A stretch of 55,434 nucleotides of DNA, from NCBI GenBank assembly GCA_036394995.1, contig DASWED010000083.1, positions 1 to 55,434 of the forward strand, in the 5' to 3' direction. The notes beneath the pieces are model-generated. The model was not told where the DNA came from and did not search any database. It worked only from the letters and a program-made list of their open reading frames with translations. Below, in pieces: positions 24,782-33,348 of this stretch. Source of the stretch: DASWED01 sp036394995. Lineage in GTDB: Bacteria; Actinomycetota; UBA4738; JACQTL01. Every line of letters starts with the position of its first letter. Position 1 is the first letter of the stretch. A program made the translations under genes and the position numbers.

Positions 24782-25372
24782 GTGTTCGAGGGTGCCGTGC
24801 TGGGCGTGGACCCGGGGATCGCCACCGCGGGCCTGGCGGTGGTGGCCGCCCGTGGCGGGCGGCCCACGCTGGTGTGGTCCCGAACCGTGCGGACGCCGGC
24901 CGGGCTCGAGGAGGCCGGGCGCCTGCGGATGCTGTACGGCACGGTCCGCGACGCGATCTCGGAGCATCACCCGGCGGCGCTCGCGGTCGAGCGCCTGATG
25001 TGGGGTCGGAACGTGGGGAGCGCCATGAGCGTGGCCCGGGCCACCGGCGTGATCCTGCTGGCCGCCGCAGACGCCGGCATCCCGGTGGAGGAGTACGCGC
25101 CGCTCGAGGTGAAGATGGCCGTGACGGGGATCGGGAACGCGGGGAAGGACCAGGTCAGGACGGCGCTCGTTCGCACCCACGGCATGGACGGCATCCCGGT
25201 GCAGCCCGACGCCGCCGACGCCGCCGCCGTGGCGTTCTGCCACCTCACCCAGTCCCCGCTCCGGCGCATGCACCGCGACGCCGCCCGGGCCGACGTCCGG
25301 GAGGCCCTGGCCAAGGTGACGCCGCTGGCCCTGGCCAGCCGCCGCCGCCTCCCCCGATGGGACGAACCATGA
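24782..25372 (+). CDS. ruvC: Holliday junction resolvase RuvC
   Basis: A 196-residue endonuclease that cuts four-way junctions processed by RuvAB. The acidic catalytic residues Asp10, Glu70, Asp143 and Asp146 (VDPGIATAG, AVERLMW, PDAADAAAV) are all present. It is a little longer than the usual ~170-180 residues because of a basic C-terminal tail. It starts at GTG with a -10 box 6 bases upstream. ruvA begins 13 bases after the stop. Confidence 0.97.
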   Translation: MFEGAVLGVDPGIATAGLAVVAARGGRPTLVWSRTVRTPAGLEEAGRLRMLYGTVRDAISEHHPAALAVERLMWGRNVGSAMSVARATGVILLAAADAGIPVEEYAPLEVKMAVTGIGNAGKDQVRTALVRTHGMDGIPVQPDAADAAAVAFCHLTQSPLRRMHRDAARADVREALAKVTPLALASRRRLPRWDEP

Positions 25373-25385
25373 GGGATCCGGCGCG

Positions 25386-25952
25386 GTGATCGCGTTCCTG
25401 GAGGGCGAGCTCGTCGAGAAGCTGGCCGGCCGGATGGTGGTCGGCGTGAGCGGCGTGGGGTACGAGGTCCTGGTGCCGGTCTCCACCCTGGCCAAGCTCC
25501 CCCCGGTGGGCCGCCGGGTCCGAGTGTTCACCCGCCTGCACGTGCGCGAGGATGCCATGGTGCTGTTCGGGTTCGGCACGGCCGAGGAACGGCACATGTT
25601 CGACCTGCTGACCACCGTGAGCGGGATCGGCCCGAAGCTGGCGCTGGCGTTCCTCTCCGTGCACACCCCGGACGGCCTCCGCCGGGCCGTCGCCGCGGGC
25701 GACGTGGCCGCGCTGGCCACGGTCCCCGGGGTGGGGAGGAAGACCGCGGGCCGGATCGTGGTGGACCTCAAGGACAAGCTCGGGGCGGGCGACGGCGCGG
25801 TGTCCGGGCCGCTGTCGGAGGTCCGGGAGGCCCTCCTGGCCCTGGGGCTCACCCCGATCGAGGCCCGGGACGCCATGGAGGTCGTGGCCGCCGACGGCGA
25901 TTCCCCGGTGGAGGACCTCCTCCGCCGGGCGCTCCAGACGGTCGGGCGATAG
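25386..25952 (+). CDS. ruvA: Holliday junction DNA helicase subunit RuvA
   Basis: A 188-residue junction-binding protein. An N-terminal OB fold (MIAFLEGELVEKLAGRMVV, LHVREDAMVLFGF) is followed by two helix-hairpin-helix segments (TVSGIGPKLALAFL and TVPGVGRKTAGRIVVDL) and the C-terminal RuvB-binding domain (ALLALGLTPIEARDAM). The start is GTG. The stop is one base before the ruvB start, indicating translational coupling. Confidence 0.97.
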   Translation: MIAFLEGELVEKLAGRMVVGVSGVGYEVLVPVSTLAKLPPVGRRVRVFTRLHVREDAMVLFGFGTAEERHMFDLLTTVSGIGPKLALAFLSVHTPDGLRRAVAAGDVAALATVPGVGRKTAGRIVVDLKDKLGAGDGAVSGPLSEVREALLALGLTPIEARDAMEVVAADGDSPVEDLLRRALQTVGR

Positions 25953-25953
25953 C

Positions 25954-27000
25954 GTGGATACCGTGACCGATGTGGAGAGGCCGGACGACGACGTCCGGGT
26001 GGTGGGCGGGGTGCTCCGCGACGAGGAGCGCGAGTTCGACGCGGCGCTGCGGCCCCGAACGCTGCCGGAGTTCGTGGGCCAGGAGCGGCTCAAGGAGCAG
26101 CTGGCGCTGCTCATCGAGGGCGCCCGGGCCCGGGGCGAGCTGGCCGACCACCTGCTGTTCTCCGGTCCGCCGGGCCTGGGCAAGACCACCCTGGCCGGGA
26201 TCGTGGCCCACGAGATGCAGGTGGGGTTCCGTCCAACCTCGGGGCCGGCCCTGGAGCGGGCCGGAGACCTCGCGGCGATCCTGTCGAACCTGGAGGACGG
26301 AGACGTGCTGTTCGTGGACGAGGTCCACCGCATGCCCCGGGCCGTGGAGGAGGTGCTGTACTCCGCGCTGGAGGACTTCAAGCTCGACGTGGTGATCGGC
26401 AAGGGGCCCGCGGCGCGGTCCATCCGGCTCGACCTCCCCCGGTTCACGCTGGTGGCGGCCACCACCAGGCCCGGGATGCTCACGCTGCCGCTGCGGGAGC
26501 GGTTCGGGTTCGCTCCCCGGCTCGACTACTACTCAGCCGACGAGTTGGCCCGGATCGTGGTCCGGTCCGCCCGGATCCTGGGGGTCGAGATCGAGCCGCC
26601 CGGAGCCGGGGAGATCGCCCGGCGGGCCCGGGGCACGCCCCGCGTGGCGAACCGCCTGCTCCGCCGCGTCCGCGACTTCGCGGAGGTCCGGGGGGACGGC
26701 CGGATCACGGACGACGCGGCCCGCGGAGGCCTGGAGCTGTTCGAGGTGGACGACGTGGGCCTGGACAAGGTCGACGTCGCCATCCTGACCACGCTGATCC
26801 GCAAGTTCGAGGGCGGGCCGGTGGGGCTCTCAACGCTCGCCGCCAGTGTGGGCGAGGAGACCGAGACCATCGAGGACGTGTACGAGCCGTACCTGCTCCA
26901 GCTGGGGTTCCTCAAGCGGACCCCCCGCGGTCGGGTGGCCACGGACCGCGCCTACCGGCACCTGGGCCTGTCGCCGGAGGGCGCGCTCCCGCTCGCCTGA
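25954..27000 (+). CDS. ruvB: Holliday junction branch-migration ATPase RuvB
   Basis: A 348-residue AAA+ motor. Walker A is GPPGLGKTT and Walker B is VLFVDEVHR. Sensor 1 is VAATTRPGML, the Arg-finger region is LRERFG, and the winged helix ends with TPRGRVATDRAYRHLG. The N-terminal extension is acidic. It uses GTG 25954 directly after the ruvA stop. The AAA+ motifs look standard apart from small substitutions around ATTRPGMLTLPL (the usual form is ATTRAGxLTSPL). Confidence 0.97.
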   Translation: MDTVTDVERPDDDVRVVGGVLRDEEREFDAALRPRTLPEFVGQERLKEQLALLIEGARARGELADHLLFSGPPGLGKTTLAGIVAHEMQVGFRPTSGPALERAGDLAAILSNLEDGDVLFVDEVHRMPRAVEEVLYSALEDFKLDVVIGKGPAARSIRLDLPRFTLVAATTRPGMLTLPLRERFGFAPRLDYYSADELARIVVRSARILGVEIEPPGAGEIARRARGTPRVANRLLRRVRDFAEVRGDGRITDDAARGGLELFEVDDVGLDKVDVAILTTLIRKFEGGPVGLSTLAASVGEETETIEDVYEPYLLQLGFLKRTPRGRVATDRAYRHLGLSPEGALPLA

Positions 27001-27050
27001 TCGCGAACCCGCCCCCGGGGAGACCCCGGCCCAACCGGGGGCCGGCCCTG

Positions 27051-27056
27051 TAGACT
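27051..27056 (+). promoter_or_regulatory. -10 box TAGACT of the yajC-secDF operon
   Basis: TAGACT lies 31 bases before ATG 27088. The leader carries AAGGAGG (about 27070), somewhat farther from the ATG than usual (12 bases). Confidence 0.5.
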
Positions 27057-27087
27057 CGTTCGAGCTCCAAGGAGGCTCGATACCGAC

Positions 27088-27468
27088 ATGATCTTCGCGC
27101 TCACGATGCTGGCCGACACCAAGACGAACAGCGGCAGTGGCCTTGTCGCGCTGCTCCCGATCCTGCTCATCGGCGTGGTGTTCTACCTCCTGCTGATCCG
27201 GCCCCAGCAGCGCCGGGCCCGGGCCCAGCGCGAGCTCATCCAGAGCATCGACGAGGGCGACGAGATCGTGACCATCGGCGGGCTGTTCGGCGTGGTCCGC
27301 GAGGTGGACGACGAGTCGGTGCTGCTGGAGGTGGCGCCCGGCATCGAGCTGCGCTTCCTGCGGAGCGCGGTCGCGCGCAAGCTCGTGGTCACCGAGGACA
27401 TGGAGTTCGACGAGGCCGAGGGCGACTCCGACTCCGACACGGACGAGGGGGCCGGCGAGCGGAGGTGA
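27088..27468 (+). CDS. yajC: Sec translocase accessory subunit YajC
   Basis: A 126-residue membrane protein with one span (about 15-35, LVALLPILLIGVVFYLLLI) followed by RPQQRRARAQRELIQSI and the GDEIVTIGGLFGVVREV core. It associates with SecDF to assist export. It has an acidic C-terminal tail. It is the first gene of a tightly overlapping operon: its stop overlaps the next GTG by 4 bases. Confidence 0.95.
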   Translation: MIFALTMLADTKTNSGSGLVALLPILLIGVVFYLLLIRPQQRRARAQRELIQSIDEGDEIVTIGGLFGVVREVDDESVLLEVAPGIELRFLRSAVARKLVVTEDMEFDEAEGDSDSDTDEGAGERR

Positions 27469-28280
27469 GCCCGGAGGCCGCGACCGATCCGTCCGGGGGG
27501 CGGGAGCGTCGCCCGGACCCCGACCGCCCCGCCAGCGACCAGCCCATCAGGGAGCTGGCGGCCGACGAGTCGAGGGCGTTGGCCGCGGAAGTGCGGGAGG
27601 AGGAGGACCGCTCCACCCAGCCCCCGGTCACGTTCGACGCGATCGCCGGCAACGAGGAGCTCTCGATGTTCATCGCCTCGGCGGACCGGGTCATGAAGGG
27701 CCTCGGCTACACCGAGCACGGGTTCCGCCACGCCAACCTCACGGGCCGGATCGCGTTCAACCTGATGAGCCGCCTGGGCCACGACGAGCACACCGCGAAC
27801 CTGGCGCACGTCTCGGCCTACCTCCACGACGTGGGGAACATGGTGGCCCGGGAGATGCACGGGCAGACCGGGGGGCTGCTGGTCTACCAGGTCCTCCGCC
27901 ACGAGGTGCCTCCGGAGGACCTGGCCACGATCGTCGCCGCGGTGGCCAACCACGAGGAGGCCGACGGCCACGCGGTCGGACCCGTGGCCAGCGCGGTGAT
28001 CCTCGCTGACAAGTCGGATGTCCACCGGAGCCGGGTCCGCAAGCGGGCCGAGCTCGAGTTCGACATCCACGACCGCGTCAACTACGCCGCCGAACAGTCG
28101 TTCCTCCGGGTAGACTCAGACGCCCGAACGGTCACCCTCGAGCTCACCATCGATACCGAGATCAGTCACGTCATGGAGTATTTCGAGATCTTCCTCGGTC
28201 GGATGGTCATGTGCCGGCGCGCCGCCGAGACGCTGGACTGCCGCTTCCGGCTGACCATCAACGGAGCCGATCTGCTGTGA
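27465..28280 (+). CDS. HD-domain phosphohydrolase-like protein in the sec operon
   Basis: A 271-residue soluble protein. The first ~55 residues are polar and acidic. The HD domain shows EHGFRHANLTGRIAF (His89), then YLHDVGN (His121, Asp122), ANHEE and an ADKSDVHR motif, so metal-dependent phosphohydrolase activity, possibly on nucleotides, is plausible. The substrate is unknown. The gene overlaps yajC and secD by 4 bases on each side, so its production is tied to the export machinery. I do not know this insertion as a standard part of the operon. Confidence 0.8.
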   Translation: MSPEAATDPSGGRERRPDPDRPASDQPIRELAADESRALAAEVREEEDRSTQPPVTFDAIAGNEELSMFIASADRVMKGLGYTEHGFRHANLTGRIAFNLMSRLGHDEHTANLAHVSAYLHDVGNMVAREMHGQTGGLLVYQVLRHEVPPEDLATIVAAVANHEEADGHAVGPVASAVILADKSDVHRSRVRKRAELEFDIHDRVNYAAEQSFLRVDSDARTVTLELTIDTEISHVMEYFEIFLGRMVMCRRAAETLDCRFRLTINGADLL

Positions 28281-29872
28281 GGAACCTCCGCCGTCTCAAG
28301 CTGTCACTGCTGATGATCGCCGCCGTGGTGGTGGCGTCCGTCGCCGGGTTCGCGTTCCTCGACCTCCGGCCGCAGTACGGCCTGGACCTGGTGGGCGGGA
28401 TCTCGGTGACCCTGGAGGCGCCCCCGGGGACCTCCTCGGACGTCCTCCAGCGCGCCGCCGACAACATCCGGGACCGCATCGACTCCCTCGGTGTGGCGGA
28501 GCCCGTGGTCGGGGTCGTGGGCGACCGGAACATCTCGGTGGAGGTGGCCGGGCTGGCCCACGGGGAGATGCCGAAGCGGAACGGGAAGTTCTGCGCGCTC
28601 CCCTCCACCGGTGGATCGCTGGGGTGCGACTTCCCGACGAGGGAGGCGGCGATCACGGCCATCATCTCGAACGGCCAGCAGCGCCTGCTGGACCTCATCG
28701 GGAAGACGGCCCGCCTGGAGGAGCGCCAGGTCGTCTCCACCGCGCCGTACACCCCCACGACCCACCTCACGGGGTGCGCACCGGAGTTCAAGAACAAGAT
28801 CAAGGCCTGCACGAATCCGAAGCTGGTGGACTGCCCGGTGGATCAGCCGAACAAGCCCGGATGCAAGGACGCCGACCTGCTCAACAAGACCGTGACGTAC
28901 CTGGGCGAGGACCAGGGGGTGTTCACCGCCTACACGATGGGCAAGGTCGAGATCACCGGTGACGCCATTGCCAAGGCCACCGCGGTGTTCCTGACCGCCT
29001 CCCAGACCAGCGCGAACGTGGGCTGGCAGATCAACTTCACCCTGACCGGCTCGGGCACCGGCAAGTTCGCGGAGGTCACCAAGCGGCTGGTGGGCCAGAG
29101 GCTGGCTATCGTCCTCGACCACGACGTGGAGTCCGCTCCCACCGTGCAGTCGGCCATCGAGAACGGGCGGGGAGAGATCACCGGCTCGTTCACGGAGCAG
29201 GAGGCCAAGGACCTCGCGCTGGTGCTGTCCGAGGGTGCGCTGCCCGTCGAGCTCACCAAGCAGCAGGTGTCCACGGTCAGTCCCACGCTGGGCAAGGAGT
29301 CGCTGCACAAGGGCCTGATCGCCGGCCTGGTCGGGCTGGTCCTGCTGATGCTGTACCTGCTGTTCTATTACCGGGCCCTGGGGCTGGTGACCTGGGCGGG
29401 GATGATCATCTGGGCCATCCTGGCCCTCACGATCGTGTCGCTGGCCGGTCAGCTCATCGGGTACGCCCTGTCCTTGGCCGGGGTGGCCGGCATCATCGTC
29501 TCCCTCGGGATCACCGCCGACTCGTACATCGTGTTCTTCGAACGACTGAAGGACGACGTCCGAGAGGGCAAGACCCTGCGGTCATCCGTCCAGCCCGCCT
29601 TCAAGCGGGCCTGGCGGACCATCTACACGGCGGACACGGTGACGATCCTGGCGGCGCTGGTGCTGTACATGGTCTCGATCGGGTCCGTGCGCGGGTTCGC
29701 CCTGACGCTCGGGTTCGCCACCGCCCTGGACATGTTCGTCGTGTACTTCTTCAAGCGGCCCACGGTCTTCCTCATCGCCCGCAACGAGCGGCTGGTGAAC
29801 ATGCGGGGGTTCGGCCTGCGCAGCGGCGTGGCCGCCGATCCCGTGCCCGCCGTCGCCGGGGGCTCGGAGTGA
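28277..29872 (+). CDS. secD: protein translocase subunit SecD
   Basis: A 531-residue RND-type membrane protein that uses proton flow to pull proteins out after SecA. TM1 is near residues 8-27, followed by the GLDLVGGISVTLEA motif, the large P1 domain, and TM2-6 from about residue 345 (GIIVSLGITADSYIVFFERLKDD). P1 contains a Cys-rich stretch (about residues 95-205) with six Cys, unlike common SecD. GTG 28277 overlaps the previous stop by 4 bases. secF starts within its stop codon. Confidence 0.96.
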   Translation: MRNLRRLKLSLLMIAAVVVASVAGFAFLDLRPQYGLDLVGGISVTLEAPPGTSSDVLQRAADNIRDRIDSLGVAEPVVGVVGDRNISVEVAGLAHGEMPKRNGKFCALPSTGGSLGCDFPTREAAITAIISNGQQRLLDLIGKTARLEERQVVSTAPYTPTTHLTGCAPEFKNKIKACTNPKLVDCPVDQPNKPGCKDADLLNKTVTYLGEDQGVFTAYTMGKVEITGDAIAKATAVFLTASQTSANVGWQINFTLTGSGTGKFAEVTKRLVGQRLAIVLDHDVESAPTVQSAIENGRGEITGSFTEQEAKDLALVLSEGALPVELTKQQVSTVSPTLGKESLHKGLIAGLVGLVLLMLYLLFYYRALGLVTWAGMIIWAILALTIVSLAGQLIGYALSLAGVAGIIVSLGITADSYIVFFERLKDDVREGKTLRSSVQPAFKRAWRTIYTADTVTILAALVLYMVSIGSVRGFALTLGFATALDMFVVYFFKRPTVFLIARNERLVNMRGFGLRSGVAADPVPAVAGGSE

Positions 29873-31899
29873 GCCTCCGCTCGGCCATCAGCGCGTTCCG
29901 GGGGCACCGCCAGCCCCACCTCAACATCATCGGGAACAAGCGCTACTGGTTCGCCCTGTCCGGCGGGTTCATCGTGCTGTCGCTCATCGGGCTGGGTTTC
30001 CGGGGGCTCAACTACTCGATCGACTTCAAGGGGGGCGCGCAGCTCGAGTACCCGGACAACACCGGTGTCACGGCGACGGACGTCGTGGGGATCCTCTCGA
30101 GGTACGGCCGGAGCGACGCGCTGGTGCAGGTGAAGGGGGCGGGCTCGGGGAACTCCCAGATCCTCGTTCGGACCCGTTCGCTCAACGACCTCGGGGGCCC
30201 CCCGCAGACCCGGTACACGTTCACGAACACTGCCGGCGCCACCGAGGACAGCCTCCGGGAGGCCCTGGCGGAGTTCGGGATCCTCCATCCCCGCGTCAAG
30301 ATCACCGGGCAGGCGGTGCAGATCGTCATCAAGCGGGCCCAGGAGGTGGTGGGGGCATCCGCCGACGTGACCATCGTCTACCGGCCAACCACGGACCTCA
30401 AGGCGAAGGACGTGGAAGGGACCCTGGCCACGCTGGGGCGGGCCAAGGCCCAGGTCGTGATCCTCGACAAGACGGTGGTCATCAAGACCGAGCCGCTGCA
30501 CCGGGAGCCCAAGCCCAAGCCCACGCCCACGCCCACGCCCACGCCATCGCCGTCGGCCAGCCCGTCGACAAGCCCCGGTGGGACGCCGAGCCCATCGCCC
30601 ACGGGGCCGGTGGTCGGCCCCGGTGGCTCGCCCTCACCCGGGGCGTCCTCCTCACCGAGCGCCTCCTCCGCGGGGGCGGCGCCGGCCGCGGGCAAGAAGA
30701 AGTCCGCCGCCTCGCCGAAGCCGAGCCCGAAGCCCAGCCCGACGCCCTCGGCGAGCCCCAGCGCCGCGCCGTCGCCCACGCCCTCGGTGTCGCCGACCCC
30801 GTCGCCCTCGCCCACGGGGCCGCCCACCCCGAAGGACATCCTGGAGGCCCTGGGCCAGCAGGCCGGGGTCGACGGGGAGGACATCCTGGTGCGGGATCTC
30901 TCCGCCGATACGCCGGTGGCCGTCGTGGCCGCCCTCGCCGAGCGGGCCGGTGTGCAGCCCGGCGACGTCCGGGTCAAGGACATCGGGGGCAACGCCCGGG
31001 CCCACCTGCTGGACGAGCTGGCCACCCAGGCCGGGACCACCACCTCCGAGGTCGTGATCAACGACGTGGGCGCCACCTGGGGAGCGCAGATCTCGAAGAA
31101 GGCGGTCCAGGGCCTGATCGTGTTCCTGATCCTGGTGACGATCTACATCACGTTCCGGTTCGAATGGAAGATGGCCGGGTCCGCCCTGACCGCCCTGGGT
31201 CACGACCTCATCATCACCGCGGGGATCTACGCGCTGGTGGGCCGGGAGGTCACCCCGGAGACCGTGATCGCCATCCTCACGATCCTGGGGTACTCGCTGT
31301 ACGACACCGTGGTCATCTTCGACCGGGTCAAGGAGAACACCGAGTCGCTGGCCCTGGTGGCCCGGGACACGTATTCGGGCGTGGTGAACCTCTCGCTGAA
31401 CGAGACCCTGATGCGGTCCGTGAACACCTCCCTGGTGGTGCTCCTGCCGATCGCCGCGCTCCTGCTGTTCGGGGGCGAGACGCTGAAGGACTTCGCCTTC
31501 GCCCTGTTCATCGGGGTGGCCTCGGGCGCGTACTCGTCGATCTTCGTGGCGTCGCCGATGCTCGCGCTGCTGAAGGAACGCGAGCCCCGGTATCAGCAGA
31601 TCCGCCTCCGGGCGGCGCGGGCCGCGGCCGGCCGGGGAGCCCCGGCCCCGGGTGCGCCCCGGGCCCTGCGCTCGGTGGGAGGCCCGGCCTCGGGGGGCAC
31701 CCGTCCGGCTCCCGCCCCCGCGGGAGGCGACGGTGCGTCGGGTGACGGGGCGGGAGCGGGCGCCGGCGAGGCCCCACCACGGACCGGAGGCGCCAAGCCG
31801 ACCGGCGGCCGGCCGACCGGACAGCGCTCCGGCGGTGGTGGCGGCGGGCGTTCGAAGTCGAAGAAGCGCTCGTCCGCCGCGAAGCGCCGCCGGCGGTAA
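29869..31899 (+). CDS. secF: protein translocase subunit SecF with large extra segments
   Basis: A 676-residue protein, far longer than the usual 300-450. TM1 (about 25-45) and YSIDFKGGAQLEY begin a normal SecF. The extracytoplasmic domain is then split by a Pro/Ser/Thr-rich segment at about 212-322, followed by a charged ~90-residue region and TM2-6 from about 413 (GLIVFLILVTIYITF, SLYDTVVIFDRVKEN). A ~100-residue Pro/Gly/Arg tail with a basic end (KKRSSAAKRRRR) follows. The core motifs are intact, so it should work as SecF. GTG overlaps the secD stop by 4 bases. Confidence 0.94.
   Translation: MSLRSAISAFRGHRQPHLNIIGNKRYWFALSGGFIVLSLIGLGFRGLNYSIDFKGGAQLEYPDNTGVTATDVVGILSRYGRSDALVQVKGAGSGNSQILVRTRSLNDLGGPPQTRYTFTNTAGATEDSLREALAEFGILHPRVKITGQAVQIVIKRAQEVVGASADVTIVYRPTTDLKAKDVEGTLATLGRAKAQVVILDKTVVIKTEPLHREPKPKPTPTPTPTPSPSASPSTSPGGTPSPSPTGPVVGPGGSPSPGASSSPSASSAGAAPAAGKKKSAASPKPSPKPSPTPSASPSAAPSPTPSVSPTPSPSPTGPPTPKDILEALGQQAGVDGEDILVRDLSADTPVAVVAALAERAGVQPGDVRVKDIGGNARAHLLDELATQAGTTTSEVVINDVGATWGAQISKKAVQGLIVFLILVTIYITFRFEWKMAGSALTALGHDLIITAGIYALVGREVTPETVIAILTILGYSLYDTVVIFDRVKENTESLALVARDTYSGVVNLSLNETLMRSVNTSLVVLLPIAALLLFGGETLKDFAFALFIGVASGAYSSIFVASPMLALLKEREPRYQQIRLRAARAAAGRGAPAPGAPRALRSVGGPASGGTRPAPAPAGGDGASGDGAGAGAGEAPPRTGGAKPTGGRPTGQRSGGGGGGRSKSKKRSSAAKRRRR
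30502..30834 (+). repeat. low-complexity Pro/Ser/Thr-coding tract inside secF
   Basis: Imperfect tandem units such as cccacg and ccgagc encode TPTPTP, PSPSAS, SPKPSPKPSP and SPTPSPSP motifs. The tract stays in frame across more than 100 codons and is made of several codon types, so it looks selected as protein sequence rather than a simple slippage product. Confidence 0.85.
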
Positions 31900-31927
31900 C
31901 CCGCCCACCCCGGGACGCCCGGTGGTC

Positions 31928-31933
31928 TAGGAT
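31928..31933 (+). promoter_or_regulatory. -10 box TAGGAT of apt
   Basis: TAGGAT is 30 bases before GTG 31964. A strong ribosome site GAGGAGGGGG lies between them. Confidence 0.5.
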
Positions 31934-31963
31934 GCCGGGCGGCGCCGCCGAGGAGGGGGTTCC

Positions 31964-32485
31964 GTGGACATCTCCAAGCTCAAAGCCATCATCAGGGACG
32001 TTCCCGACTTCCCCCAGGCCGGGGTGGTGTTCAAGGACATCACGCCGCTGCTCGCCGACCCGCTCGCGTTCTCGACGGTCATCGACCTCATCGTGGTGCA
32101 CTTCGGGCGGGGCTCGGTGGACAAGGTGGTGGGGATCGAGGCCAGAGGATTCATCCTGGCCTCGCCCGTCGCGTATCACTTCGGCGCGGGGTTCGTGCCG
32201 GTCCGGAAGGCCGGGAAGCTCCCCTGGGAGACCACGTCGGCCCAGTACGAGCTGGAGTACGGCTCCGAGACCCTCGAGATCCACACCGATGCGCTCGGTC
32301 CCGGCGAGCGGGTCCTGATCGTCGACGACGTGCTGGCCACGGGCGGGACGGCCCGGGCCACGGCCTCACTGGTGGAGGGGCTGGGTGCGAAGGTGATCGG
32401 CATCGCCTGCCTCATCGAGCTGGAGTTCCTCAAGGGCCGCGACCAGCTGGAGGGCTACGACTTCTTCTCCCTGATCTCGTACTGA
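31964..32485 (+). CDS. apt: adenine phosphoribosyltransferase
   Basis: A 173-residue purine-salvage enzyme that makes AMP from adenine and PRPP. IRDVPDFPQAGVVFKDITPLL is typical of the family opening, and the PRPP motif VLIVDDVLATGGTA is intact. ARGFILASPVAYHFGAGFVPVRKAGKLPW also matches. It starts at GTG with GAGGAGGGGG upstream. Located between secF and rel, as in other actinobacteria. Confidence 0.96.
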   Translation: MDISKLKAIIRDVPDFPQAGVVFKDITPLLADPLAFSTVIDLIVVHFGRGSVDKVVGIEARGFILASPVAYHFGAGFVPVRKAGKLPWETTSAQYELEYGSETLEIHTDALGPGERVLIVDDVLATGGTARATASLVEGLGAKVIGIACLIELEFLKGRDQLEGYDFFSLISY

Positions 32486-32568
32486 TCCGACGTCCGGAAC
32501 CTGCATCGGCCGGGGCACCCGGCGACCGAGCTATCTGAGCAGCTGCGCCCCGCCTCCTCCGGACACTC

Positions 32569-32682
32569 CACGTACCGCATGGCGATGTACAGGACGCCCC
32601 CCGCCTCGCCGGCGTCGAACACGGGGATGATGTTCGGGTGGTCCAGGGCGGCGGCCATCTGCGCCTCCCTCAGGAACCGCTC
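32569..32682 (-). pseudogene. relic of a Ser/Thr kinase N-lobe
   Basis: About 38 codons on the minus strand encode ERFLREAQMAAALDHPNI followed by IPVFDAGEAGGVLYIAMRYVE. This corresponds to the helix-C to hinge part of a Hanks kinase and resembles the kinase at 8172. The Gly-rich loop before it and the catalytic loop after it are absent. A shifted frame continues briefly as GAQLLR before a stop. It is a decayed fragment in the 390-base gap after apt; nothing else is seen in that gap. Confidence 0.7.
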
Positions 32683-32872
32683 GGCTGGGCGAGTTGTACC
32701 ACCGGAGGCGCGGGGTCGGGTAGCTCGCACGGCCGGGAGGGGTCACGGCCGCGGGGAGCGCCTTGTGCGAGGGTGAGAGGGATGAGCGGTCCCTCGCGCG
32801 CGCCGGCGTGGCCGGAGGGACTCGCCGCCGGAGCCGGGACCGCCCGGGATCGAGGCCCGGCCGGTAAAGACG

Positions 32873-33310
32873 ATGGAGGAGTACCTGGCGTCGGTGCGCA
32901 TCGCCATGGATTCGTTCGGGATGTCGGAGCGCGACGTGGCGGAGGCCATGGATCGGGCCGAGCGCGACTGGGAGGCCCTGAGCGGGAGCCGTGGCGTCGT
33001 CGAGTTCCTGGCGTGGCAGGGCGACGAACCCGTGGCCACCGGGCGGGCCACCTTCACGGCCCACGGGGTCCTGCTGAACGGAGGTTCGACCCTCGAGCGG
33101 GCCCGGGGCCGGGGCGCGTACCGCGCGCTGGTGGCGGCCCGGTGGAGGGAGGCCGAGCACCGGGGGTCTCCCCGCCTGGTCACCCAGGCCGGCGCCATGT
33201 CCCGCCCCATCCTGGCCCGACTGGGCTTCCGGGAGGTCTGCGACATCCGCATCCTCCTCGATCGCGCGGGGGAAGGGCGGGAAGGTGCACGGTCAGGCGA
33301 GGACGGGTAG
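32873..33310 (+). CDS. GNAT-family acetyltransferase
   Basis: A 145-residue protein with GNAT features: EFLAWQGDEPVATGRATF (beta strands 2-4), the acetyl-CoA loop ARGRGAYRALVAARW and the terminal SRPILARLGFREVCDIR. The substrate is unknown. No convincing ribosome site precedes ATG 32873. The C-terminal tail is Gly/Arg-rich. It stands alone between a kinase relic and an acidic protein. Confidence 0.75.
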   Translation: MEEYLASVRIAMDSFGMSERDVAEAMDRAERDWEALSGSRGVVEFLAWQGDEPVATGRATFTAHGVLLNGGSTLERARGRGAYRALVAARWREAEHRGSPRLVTQAGAMSRPILARLGFREVCDIRILLDRAGEGREGARSGEDG

Positions 33311-33348
33311 CCTTCCGCCGAACGGGGCACATCCGGGAGAGAGCTGGA

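Noticed and set aside
30502..30834. Tandem repeat that might be a CRISPR or satellite array
   Set aside because: The units are 6-base, imperfect and stay in frame inside secF, encoding a Pro/Ser/Thr linker; there are no spacers.
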